A model generated the notes under the pieces. The model made no database searches and was not told the origin of the DNA. It saw only the letters and a list, made by a program, of their open reading frames with translations. Below are positions 57,596 through 64,000 of a stretch of 64,000 bases of DNA, one piece after another; the stretch's first letter is position 1; each line of letters starts with the position of its first letter. The DNA comes from Maridesulfovibrio sp. (GTDB lineage: Bacteria > Desulfobacterota > Desulfovibrionia > Desulfovibrionales > Desulfovibrionaceae), in assembly GCF_963666665.1 (NCBI RefSeq), contig NZ_OY762999.1, positions 849,501 to 913,500 on the forward strand, in the 5' to 3' direction. The position numbers and the translations under genes are program-made.

Positions 57596-58204
57596 CTAAA
57601 TAAGTCCAAAGCTGATCATGTTTAGAATGTCGGTTTCTTCTTCCTGACTTTCTTCAATGACTGGTCCGGCTTTGGCTTTGTTGGATTCTTCCATGATTTT
57701 GTCTACCGCAAGGTCTTTTTGTTCATCCGGTAGATTCAGTTCTGCGACGAAAGTTTCTGTTTCGGAAATTTTCTGCGGAGTGAATTTATCCTGCCAGACA
57801 GACATGCGGGTATAGATGGTTATGTGCTCAAGTGCTTTTTCGGAATTTCCGAGTTCTTTGTAGGCTCGAGCCAGCTTTCTGTGAGCAAGTCTGATGTGGC
57901 CCTGCTCCAGTTCAAGTTTGAGTCCTCTGCTGATGACGTCAACAGCTTCCTTGTATTTGCCTTCCCGGAGGTAGCAGTCGCCGAGCATTATATAGCTGGG
58001 GCCGTATTCCGGATTGGCGTCTATTGCCTTTTCAAAGTAGACAGAGGCCGCCTTGTCCTTATTGAGCATGAAGGCGACGGTTCCTGTCTGGTGGAGCCCT
58101 GCGGCTTCGTTTTTTGTGCCGCAACCTGTAAGCAGGGCTGCGATGATCAGGGGCAGTCCGATCAAGGTCGCCTTGGTCCTGATGCTGGTAAATGTTTTAT
58201 TCAT
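57596..58204 (-). CDS. TPR-repeat lipoprotein
   Basis: ATG 58204 gives 202 residues with lipobox LLTGC (Cys28 region) after an N-terminal hydrophobic stretch (LIGLPLIIAALLTGCG). Residues 30-140 hold three TPR-like repeats (AGLHQTGTVAFMLNKDKAAS; YIMLGDCYLREGKYKEAVDV; HRKLARAYKELGNSEKALEH). The C-terminus is acidic (VIEESQEEETDILNM). A TTG start 33 nt upstream is possible but would bury the signal peptide. It likely sits in the outer membrane and binds partner proteins; its role is unknown. Confidence 0.75.
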   Translation of the reverse strand: MNKTFTSIRTKATLIGLPLIIAALLTGCGTKNEAAGLHQTGTVAFMLNKDKAASVYFEKAIDANPEYGPSYIMLGDCYLREGKYKEAVDVISRGLKLELEQGHIRLAHRKLARAYKELGNSEKALEHITIYTRMSVWQDKFTPQKISETETFVAELNLPDEQKDLAVDKIMEESNKAKAGPVIEESQEEETDILNMISFGLI

Positions 58205-58388
58205 AATTTTATAGACAGTAATTCTGTTTTTTCCCAACTACGGGCTTTTGAGTTTTACTTTCACTCCGTTTAATGCCCTAAAGTTTTCGAATGGGCAAGC
58301 AGGATCGGGAGAACATTTTCGGATTTCTAATAAGTCTAAAATCTGTTTCAAGTTCAATTTCTCCTGTCATTCCTCGATTTCTGGATGT

Positions 58389-59660
58389 TTATCCAATTCT
58401 CGGCAGTTCGTCCCAGTTAGTGGTGTAGGCTGGTGATTTGTGCTTTCTGTTCATTTGCCACGGCTGCTTAATGCCCTCGGAAGCATAGCTGAGGGTGCGT
58501 CTGCCGAAGCGTGTATTGGCTGAGTCCAGTAGGTTCATGAGGGCCTCTTTTTTTGTTGATTCGGCTTTATTGTCCAGTTCCAGCAAATTGCACTGCTGGT
58601 TGTACTTTCCGCAAAGGTCGAGCAGAACGATTCCTGTCTTTTTATAGCTGAACCCTTCCTTATATATGGAACGGATGCATTGCAGTCCGATGTTGATCAG
58701 TTCCGGTGTGTAGTCCGTGGCAATGGGCAGCATGCGGGTGGCGGAGTTGGAGTATTGTGGCAGATTGTTGAAGCGGTTGGTGGTCAGATAGACCATGACT
58801 CCGTTGGTAAGTGATTGCTGCTCGCGCAGTTTTTCTCCTGCTCTGGAGATATAGGTTGCAACGGACTCTTCAAGGTCGGACAGGGTTGAAACAGGACGTC
58901 CGAAAGAACGGGATGAGGATATTGTTTTTTTGGGTTTCGGCGAATTGTCCAATTCAAAGCAGGGGGTTCCGCGCAGTTCCAGGGCGGTATGCAATCCTGT
59001 AACGGACATATTTTTTTTGAGCCAGAGGTTCGGCAGGTCTTTAAAGGCTCGTGCGGTACTGACTCCTCGTCCTATTAATCTTTTACCGTGTCGTCTGCCG
59101 ATGCCCCAGACGCCAGTTACCGGAACTTTCTCCAGCAGCCGGTCCAGATCATTTCTGGCGCAAAGGCTGAATGTTCCTTCTGTTTGTGGATGTTTTTTTG
59201 CAAATCGGCTGGCAATCTTGGCCAGTGTTTTTGTGGGGCCGAATCCTACGGAGACCGGTATTCCGGTCCATTTGAGAATTCTGGTTCTGATTTCTTTTCC
59301 TATAGATGGTAGTTCTCGGAGCATGCAGGGCGGAAATTCAAGGAAAGATTCGTCGATGGAGTAGACCTCAAGGTTTGGAGTGAGGGAGGCCAGAGTTGCG
59401 GTTACTCGTTGCGAAAGGTCGCCGTAAAGAGCGTAATTGGATGAAAATATTTCAACATTATTTTGCAGGAAAAATGAGTGATATTTATATGCCGGAGCTC
59501 CCATTGGTACGCCGATGTCTTTTGCCTCCTGTGAGCGCGAGATTACGCAGCCATCATTATTAGAGAGAACTACAACCGGACGGAGTCTGAGTTTCGGGCG
59601 GAACAGCCTTTCGCAGGAAACGTAGAAATTATTGCAATCCACCAGCGCAAAGATTCTCAT
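58389..59660 (-). CDS. umuC: DNA polymerase V subunit UmuC
   Basis: 423 residues from ATG 59660 (AAGGCAG upstream). Y-family polymerase features: FALVDCNNFYVSCERLFRP (first metal Asp), VYSIDESFLEF (second acidic pair), IRTRILKWTGIPVSVGFGPT, KTLAKIASRFAKKH, VWGIGRRHGKRLIGRGVSTA, and a C-terminal little-finger domain. It does error-prone synthesis past DNA damage, together with UmuD'. The start overlaps the umuD stop by one base (TAATG). Length is the normal UmuC length. Confidence 0.95.
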   Translation of the reverse strand: MRIFALVDCNNFYVSCERLFRPKLRLRPVVVLSNNDGCVISRSQEAKDIGVPMGAPAYKYHSFFLQNNVEIFSSNYALYGDLSQRVTATLASLTPNLEVYSIDESFLEFPPCMLRELPSIGKEIRTRILKWTGIPVSVGFGPTKTLAKIASRFAKKHPQTEGTFSLCARNDLDRLLEKVPVTGVWGIGRRHGKRLIGRGVSTARAFKDLPNLWLKKNMSVTGLHTALELRGTPCFELDNSPKPKKTISSSRSFGRPVSTLSDLEESVATYISRAGEKLREQQSLTNGVMVYLTTNRFNNLPQYSNSATRMLPIATDYTPELINIGLQCIRSIYKEGFSYKKTGIVLLDLCGKYNQQCNLLELDNKAESTKKEALMNLLDSANTRFGRRTLSYASEGIKQPWQMNRKHKSPAYTTNWDELPRIG

Positions 59661-60094
59661 TATACTGCCTTGTGGATGATGTAAGTTACTACTCCCCAAA
59701 CTTCAAAAGAAGTTTCTTCTGTTATTTCAAGCAGGGGGTAATCCGGATTTTCCGGGATAAGGAAAAGTCTTCCCTCTCGTTGCTTGATCCGTTTTACAGT
59801 AAGTTCTCCGTTGAATATGGCTATGATGATGGAGTTATTGTGGGCGTCCATGGAGCGGTCGACAACAAGTATGTCTCCCTCTTTGATGTTGGCGTCGATC
59901 ATGGAGTCGCCGTAGGCCCGGATGAGAAAAGTTGCTGCTTTATTGCTTATCAGGTGCTCATTGAGGTCCATCTTTCTATCGATGTAGTCATCAGCAGGGG
60001 AGGGGAAGCCTGCGATTACTTCGGATAGAAGCAGCGGCAGTTTAATTTTTCTTGCGGTTTCAGGGGTAAGTATTTCTGCAGAGAATTGTTTCAT
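59660..60094 (-). CDS. umuD: UmuD-type S24 peptidase
   Basis: 144 residues. Cleavage site Ala28-Gly29 (VIAGFPSPADDYID), catalytic Ser64 in YGDSM, catalytic Lys101 in TVKRIK. UmuD is cut in a RecA-stimulated reaction to make the UmuD' subunit of polymerase V. A nested dyad just upstream (60095-60142) may be a LexA-type operator or an RNA hairpin; the E. coli LexA consensus CTGT-N8-ACAG was not found. Confidence 0.95.
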   Translation of the reverse strand: MKQFSAEILTPETARKIKLPLLLSEVIAGFPSPADDYIDRKMDLNEHLISNKAATFLIRAYGDSMIDANIKEGDILVVDRSMDAHNNSIIIAIFNGELTVKRIKQREGRLFLIPENPDYPLLEITEETSFEVWGVVTYIIHKAV

Positions 60095-60142
60095 GTTTAT
60101 CTTGTATTGACTTTTTCATGTTGCTGTCAATCTTAGATAAAC
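60095..60142. promoter_or_regulatory. Nested dyad upstream of umuD
   Basis: GTTTATCT (60095-60102) is complementary to AGATAAAC (60135-60142), and inside them ATTGAC (60106-60111) is complementary to GTCAAT (60126-60131), with 3-nt spacers on both sides and a 14-nt centre. It directly abuts the umuD ATG and covers the likely promoter. It could be an operator or a transcript hairpin masking the ribosome site. Confidence 0.5.
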
Positions 60143-60149
60143 AATATGT

Positions 60150-60183
60150 ATAAAAAAGAACCTGACCTCAGTGATCAGGCTCT
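60150..60183 (-). terminator. Terminator of the DHH phosphoesterase gene
   Basis: On the minus strand AGAGCCTGATCA pairs with TGAGGTCAGGTTCT (imperfect), followed by TTTTTTAT. It lies just after the DHH stop. Confidence 0.75.
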
Positions 60184-60189
60184 TAGTAA

Positions 60190-61107
60190 TTATTCCTTAT
60201 TCATGAACATAGCGACCATCTGGCCGAGGACGGCATCGGCTTCGTCGTGAGGAACCTGACAGGTTCCAACCTGCTTGTGTCCGCCACCGCCGAATTTGAG
60301 CATTACACTGCCCACGTCGACTTTGCTGGTGCGGTTAAGGATGCTGTGACCTACGGAGAAGACGGTGTTCTGCTTCATTTTACCCCATATGATCTGGATG
60401 CTGATGTTGCATTCCGGGTACATGGAGTAGAGGGTGAACCTGTTGCCGGGGTAGATTTCTTCCTGTTCACGCAGGTCGAGAATGGCGACATTGCCGAACA
60501 TCTCGGTCCGTTCTTCCAGCATTTCACGGAACTGTTTGTCCCTTTCAAAATAAAGGTCGACACGTTCCTTGACGTCGGGCAGTTCTAGGATATCTTCAAT
60601 GGGTAATTCTCGACAGTAGTCTATAAGGTGTTCCATGAGCTGGTAGTTGCTGACTTGGAAATGCCTGTATCTGCCCAGTCCGGTGCGCGGGTCCATGATG
60701 AAGCCGAGCAGTATCCAGCCCTTGGGGTTGGCTACTTCCTCGGCAGTGATGTCTCCGCTGTCTACTTTATCCACGTAGTGGAGCATTTCATCAAATTTGT
60801 CAGCGAATTTTTCATGACCGCCGAAGTATTCCCAGATGACGCGGGCAGCACTTTTGGCCTGTTTAGACATACCCTTGTAATCCAGTTTCATGTCGAGGCG
60901 TTCTTCCTCGCTGGAGTGGTGGTCAAACCAGTATCCGCAACCTTCGATATAAGGAACGTTGGCAACTATATCGTTGGGGTCGCCGGGGTAGCGTCCGTCC
61001 TGCACATCCTTGGGATGGACGAACATCCAGTTGTCCATGATTCCGATTTCTTTGAGCAGGACAGCGCAGGCAAGGCCGTCAAAGTCTGATCGTGTCAAAA
61101 GCCGCAT
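60190..61107 (-). CDS. DHH-family phosphoesterase (exopolyphosphatase-like)
   Basis: 305 residues with GGAGA upstream. DHH motifs: SDFDGLACAVLL (Asp8, Asp10), VPYIEGCGYWFDHHSSEEER (the DHH triad), VDKVDSGDITAEE, and the C-terminal DHHA1-type VMLKFGGGGHKQVGTCQVP. The fold hydrolyses phosphodiesters, polyphosphate, nanoRNA or cyclic dinucleotides. The specific substrate cannot be read; proteins of this size and with GGGGHK-type ends include NrnA-like and bacterial polyphosphatase-like enzymes. It is a single gene with its own terminator, downstream of which is umuD. Confidence 0.85.
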   Translation of the reverse strand: MRLLTRSDFDGLACAVLLKEIGIMDNWMFVHPKDVQDGRYPGDPNDIVANVPYIEGCGYWFDHHSSEEERLDMKLDYKGMSKQAKSAARVIWEYFGGHEKFADKFDEMLHYVDKVDSGDITAEEVANPKGWILLGFIMDPRTGLGRYRHFQVSNYQLMEHLIDYCRELPIEDILELPDVKERVDLYFERDKQFREMLEERTEMFGNVAILDLREQEEIYPGNRFTLYSMYPECNISIQIIWGKMKQNTVFSVGHSILNRTSKVDVGSVMLKFGGGGHKQVGTCQVPHDEADAVLGQMVAMFMNKE

Positions 61108-61235
61108 TAAACTCTCCGTATGCTGGAAATAATGATAAAATTACACGAATATTTTTTTGAAATACTTAATTGAAAACAGTTCTAATTACAATCTCATTTT
61201 AATTATAGATTGTCGTTCGTAGAATTTTAATTCTC

Positions 61236-61658
61236 CTATTTAATAACCAGAACAGGGATTTCGGCTGTGTGTAGGACCTTATGGGTTACGCTGCCGATAA
61301 CAAGTCCTTCAAGGTCGGATTTTCCCTTGGACCCCATAATGATCAGGTCGCATTTTTCAGTATCGGCAACAGTCTTGATTGCTTTTGCCGTGGAACCACC
61401 GATTATTTTTTCTTCATGATTAATATTCTTGTCTTTTAGAAAGGCGGTTTTTTGTTCAAGGATAGCGTAGGACTCACGGGTGGCATTGTCGATGGCCTTC
61501 TGAAAATTAGGTTCTCCCAGTCCAGTGGGGACAGGGCGGTGACAGTGAAGAACGATCAGCTTGCCGCCGGACATTTCCGCGAGAGAGGCTCCATAGCTGA
61601 TTGCATTTTCGGAGTGTTTGGAATCGTCAACGGGAATTAATATCTTTTTAAAAATCAT
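61236..61658 (-). CDS. Universal stress protein, UspA family
   Basis: 140 residues with AAGGAGA upstream. N-terminal ILIPVDDSKHSENAISYGAS, then LIVLHCHRPVP, and a C-terminal ATP-binding motif IIMGSKGKSDLEGLVIGSVT (G-x2-G-x9-G-S), followed by HKVLHTAEIPVLVIK. It is the ATP-binding class of Usp proteins, which help survival under starvation or stress. No close partner gene. Confidence 0.9.
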   Translation of the reverse strand: MIFKKILIPVDDSKHSENAISYGASLAEMSGGKLIVLHCHRPVPTGLGEPNFQKAIDNATRESYAILEQKTAFLKDKNINHEEKIIGGSTAKAIKTVADTEKCDLIIMGSKGKSDLEGLVIGSVTHKVLHTAEIPVLVIK

Positions 61659-61913
61659 GTCTGTTCTCCTTCTAGGGGCGTTTAGAGGATATTACTTGAA
61701 GCGACGGTTTGGTGCAACAGGATGGATAATTTAAGGGATAAATGGGCCTAAAGAGACTGATTGAATGTTCGACCAGTAGGGTTTTTGAAGTGAAATAAAT
61801 GTTTTTTGTCGTATATAGAGCATTTTTAGAGAAGAAAAATACAAAAGTAAATAGAAAAAAAACAGATACTTATGATATAAGTTGATTCAAAAATCAAAAA
61901 AGTCGAAAAAACT

Positions 61914-61945
61914 GTTGACAGAAGTCAGTACTGAACGTAGATACT
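61914..61945 (+). promoter_or_regulatory. Strong sigma-70-type promoter of the candidate RNA
   Basis: TTGACA (61915-61920) is exactly the -35 consensus. After 17 nt comes TAGATA (61938-61943), close to the -10 consensus TATAAT. The start point would be near 61950. No coding frame of note follows for over 500 nt. Confidence 0.6.
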
Positions 61946-61949
61946 GTTT

Positions 61950-62323
61950 TCAGTTGATGTCGCTCTGAAAAAGAGTTCAGAGTAGATGTCTGCAAGAGGC
62001 TGATGTAGCCTTCAGGTCTAGTAATTTTCCTGCTTCCTGCGACTGTAGGGGTCTAAGGAAGAAAGTTTGAAAGCTTCACCTGATAACGTTGGATGACGAT
62101 TCAACCACAATAGCAAATTGCAAGAGTTACTTTGACACAACACGGGGGGAAGCCCGCATCTCTCCCCGAGTCTGATGGACATCGGCATTGATCAAGATAA
62201 AAACCTATGATGTGCGGACATGTTCCGGATGTCAGGTTTTTATAGATCAGCTTAGTAAAACACCTTCCGTTTCCATTCCTTAAAGCATAGGCCCCTCCCC
62301 CACCGGAGGGGCTTTTGTTCTTT
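61950..62323 (+). ncRNA. Candidate structured non-coding RNA, about 370 nt
   Basis: Between a consensus promoter (61915-61943) and a Rho-independent terminator (62291-62323) lies about 370 nt without a coding frame. It holds several hairpins: CTCTGA/TCAGAG near 61974, AGGCT/AGCCT near 62000, CTTCC/GGAAG at about 62032-62060, GGGGG/CCCC near 62145, and a long stem GATAAAAACCT/AGGTTTTTAT at about 62199-62247 with an inner GACAT/ATGTC loop. It has none of the RNase P (GAGGAAAGUCC) or tmRNA (tRNA-like) marks that were looked for. The class is unknown. Confidence 0.55.
62291..62323 (+). terminator. Terminator of the candidate RNA
   Basis: GCCCCTCC (62291-62298) pairs with GGAGGGGC (62305-62312) around CCCACC, followed by TTTTGTTCTTT. 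Confidence 0.8.
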
Positions 62324-62453
62324 CTGGCAAAGGTTTGTGGTAAGTATTTTGGAGAATAGGGATTAAATACTTAAAGTTATTGCTAGGGGTGTGATCACTT
62401 TCAGAGTTGACCTTTGCTTGATTTTACGTGTAAAGATTTTTCTGTGTCGATAA

Positions 62454-62471
62454 ATTTCAACAATTTGAAAT
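62454..62471. promoter_or_regulatory. Candidate operator of the TetR regulator
   Basis: ATTTCAA and TTGAAAT arms (7 bp each) with a CAAT spacer, 14 nt before the TetR start codon. Position and symmetry suggest an autoregulatory site. Confidence 0.4.
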
Positions 62472-62485
62472 AACGAGACTTTGTA

Positions 62486-63058
62486 ATGACCAAAAAGGAT
62501 ACAGTTTTAAAGGCGGCTAAAGAGCTTTTCGGAGAGCTTGGATATAGTGGTACTACATTCAAGAAGATCGCAGATCGCGCCGGCGTTGCAGTGGGGTTGC
62601 TTTCCCACCATTACGGGAACAAGGAAAAGCTTTTCCGAGCGGCCGGTTTTGACGTTGCTGAACGTTTGACTCAGGCTTTGCAGGATGAAGTGGTGCAGGC
62701 AGAGAACGGTTTTGATGCCGTGTATAGATTTGCCCGCCGCTATCTTGAGTTTTCAGTTGATCCTGATGAGGATTTTCTGGTGCTGATTCGATGTTCACCT
62801 TACAGTGATCTGAAGACCGGAGAAGATCGAGACGCAATGGTTCACAAGTTTGTCCAGATTCCAGTTCTGCTTGAAAACTGTGTTGCCCGCGGTGTGCGTG
62901 ACGGTTCCATTCCCAACCTGCCTGTTTCAGAAACTGCTGCGGTTGTACAGTGTAACCTTGTTGGTGCAGTCAGGACCAATCTGCTTACTCCGTACAGTCC
63001 TCCCAGTCTTTATAAGGAAATCTTGAATTTTATCAGCAGGGCTCTTAAGGCTGCTTAG
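62486..63058 (+). CDS. TetR/AcrR-family regulator
   Basis: 190 residues with HTH at residues 22-52 (TTFKKIADRAGVAVGLLSHH, then YGNKEKLFRAAGF). The C-terminal ligand domain (VYRFARRYLEFSVDPDEDFL; LRTNLLTPYSP region written VRTNLLTPYSPP) is typical. It has no obvious target gene beside it apart from the candidate RNA upstream and the solute-binding gene downstream, so regulation of either or of itself is possible. A terminator follows. Confidence 0.85.
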   Translation: MTKKDTVLKAAKELFGELGYSGTTFKKIADRAGVAVGLLSHHYGNKEKLFRAAGFDVAERLTQALQDEVVQAENGFDAVYRFARRYLEFSVDPDEDFLVLIRCSPYSDLKTGEDRDAMVHKFVQIPVLLENCVARGVRDGSIPNLPVSETAAVVQCNLVGAVRTNLLTPYSPPSLYKEILNFISRALKAA

Positions 63059-63087
63059 CTTTATTTTTACAACTCTGATTTTTTTTG

Positions 63088-63122
63088 TCCCGGATAGCTT
63101 TCGCTGTCCGGGATTTTTGTTT
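63088..63122 (+). terminator. Terminator of the TetR gene
   Basis: TCCCGGATAGC pairs with GCTGTCCGGGA around TTTC, followed by TTTTTG. Confidence 0.85.
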
Positions 63123-63217
63123 TTTAAGGGGAAGCATTCGTTGTAATTCTGGACAAAAGTTGTTGGAAATGATCTATTATCAATATTAAAAAAGGAGCTG
63201 TGTTTTAGGAATATATA

Positions 63218-64000
63218 GTGCTGAATACGGGAGTGAGTTTGGTCTACAAAAAAAATGTATTGCTAAGATTCTTGTGCTTGCTCTGTATGGCTTTGTACAT
63301 GTTTCATGGGCAGGTTGTGCATGCTGAAAATATTCTTGTGGAAGGAGATAACAATTATCCGCCATATGAATATTTAAAGGATGGCGTGCCAACTGGGTTT
63401 AATGTTGATATTATCCGCGCTGTGGCAAAAGCATCCGGGTTAAATATCGGTATTAACCTTCGTCCTTGGAGTGAAGTTATTGATAATCTCGAGAAAGGAG
63501 CCAGTGATGTAGTCCTTGGAATGTATTTTTCACCTGCCCGTACAGAACTTTTCGATTTTTCAATTCCACATAATATTATTTCCCATTCAATTTTTGTGCG
63601 TTCCGGTTCGGATATCAGAAGACTTGAAGATCTCCATGGTAAAGAAATTCTGGTTCAACGCAGTGATATCATGCACGATTATGCTTTGGAGCATTATCCG
63701 GACGCGACGATTGTTCCTGTAGCCGATCAGGGTGCGGCGTTGAAACTTCTGTCGTCCGGTAAGCATGATGCGGCGCTTCTTGGAAAGATACAAAATCTTT
63801 TTCGGGTCGCCGAAGAGGATTTGGATAATCTGGAGACCACCGGTGCGGACTTTGCTTTCGGCAAATATTGTTTTGCTGTCCGTAAAGGCAATGCTGAATT
63901 ATTGGGTCGGTTGAACGAAGGATTGAACCTGATTAAGAAGTCAGGGAAATATGATGAAATTTATGAAAAATGGTTTGGTGTTTACGAACGGAAGAGTCTT
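63218..64000 (+). CDS. Solute-binding protein, family 3 (SBP_bac_3), 3' end outside window (partial)
   Basis: GTG 63218 begins an open frame of 261 codons that runs off the right edge; TTAGGA (63206-63211) lies upstream and other in-frame GTG starts are possible at 63233. The signal peptide cuts after VHA (about residue 36). Then the family-3 pattern: ILVEGDNNYPPYEYLKDGVP, TGFNVDIIRAVAKASGLNIG, GASDVVLGMYFSPARTELFD, LHGKEILVQRSDIMHDYALE, SGKHDAALLGKIQNLFRVAE, FGKYCFAVRKGNAELLGRLN, IYEKWFGVYERKSL. It binds small polar ligands, often amino acids. The gene may be free-standing or the sensor part of a longer kinase or GGDEF protein; this cannot be told from here. Confidence 0.85.
   Translation, partial: MLNTGVSLVYKKNVLLRFLCLLCMALYMFHGQVVHAENILVEGDNNYPPYEYLKDGVPTGFNVDIIRAVAKASGLNIGINLRPWSEVIDNLEKGASDVVLGMYFSPARTELFDFSIPHNIISHSIFVRSGSDIRRLEDLHGKEILVQRSDIMHDYALEHYPDATIVPVADQGAALKLLSSGKHDAALLGKIQNLFRVAEEDLDNLETTGADFAFGKYCFAVRKGNAELLGRLNEGLNLIKKSGKYDEIYEKWFGVYERKSL

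Noticed and set aside
61950..62323. tmRNA or RNase P RNA
   Set aside because: No GAGGAAAGUCC-type or tRNA-like end (GGUUCGAAUCC) could be found on either strand in this stretch.
1..64000. CRISPR array, insertion sequences, tRNA genes or rRNA
   Set aside because: No evenly spaced direct repeats, transposase signatures, or tRNA-like cloverleaf arms were seen in the window.

Overview
This window looks like a chromosomal segment of a marine, Gram-negative, anaerobic sulfate reducer close to Desulfovibrio/Maridesulfovibrio. That is an inference from gene content: a TauE-type permease, a DUF169 protein, a fused AccA-AccD carboxyltransferase beside AccC, an orphan HpnA-type epimerase, nickel/cobalt-type periplasmic proteins, an NhaC antiporter, CstA, a GTA-type holin, and intergenic repeats of a style common in that group. 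No rRNA, tRNA, CRISPR array, integrase or transposase was found.

Layout. (1) 3-11049, plus strand: eight tightly packed genes for envelope proteins. They include FlgT-like and LPP20/FlgP-like secreted proteins, a lipoprotein with TPR and SLH-like regions, an AsmA-like protein, a lipoprotein fusing a GNA1162-like domain to FnIII, beta-helix and TPR parts, a TPR-SpoIID protein, and a membrane-anchored TPR protein. No flagellar structural gene is present. (2) 11062-18843, minus strand: a PPDK_N-like orphan, a PAS/HAMP histidine kinase, its PhnD-like binding protein, a small membrane protein, a TauE/SafE permease and a DUF169 protein. (3) 19302-28139, mostly metabolism and surface: an MBL hydrolase, CstA with a structured leader, an HpnA-type epimerase, an MDR dehydrogenase, a FecR-domain protein, and a six-repeat beta-propeller protein bracketed by two identical terminators. 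(4) 28335-34345: a compact phage-type operon (GTA-type holin, large terminase, GNAT-like protein, portal, small proteins) with no capsid, tail or integrase genes.

(5) 34487-46000: a dual-OB-like protein, two Ni/Co-type periplasmic proteins, a TetR-HlyD-ABC efflux operon with a candidate operator, NhaC, a ThiC-family enzyme without a TPP riboswitch, hemolysin III and ThiL. (6) 45594-57196: a UvrD/PcrA helicase, a phosphodiesterase flanked by an inverted pair of intergenic repeats, a DUF2156 protein, a MATE exporter, a ModE-like regulator, a 50-residue lipoprotein, an N/S/Q-rich secreted protein and the accC-accDA operon. (7) 57596-64000: a TPR lipoprotein, umuDC with a nested dyad upstream, a DHH phosphoesterase, a UspA protein, a roughly 370-nt candidate non-coding RNA with its own promoter and terminator, a TetR regulator, and the start of a solute-binding protein that runs off the right edge.

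The two strongest candidates for something undescribed are the envelope locus at the left edge and the structured RNA at about 61950-62323. The headless, tailless phage packaging operon comes next.
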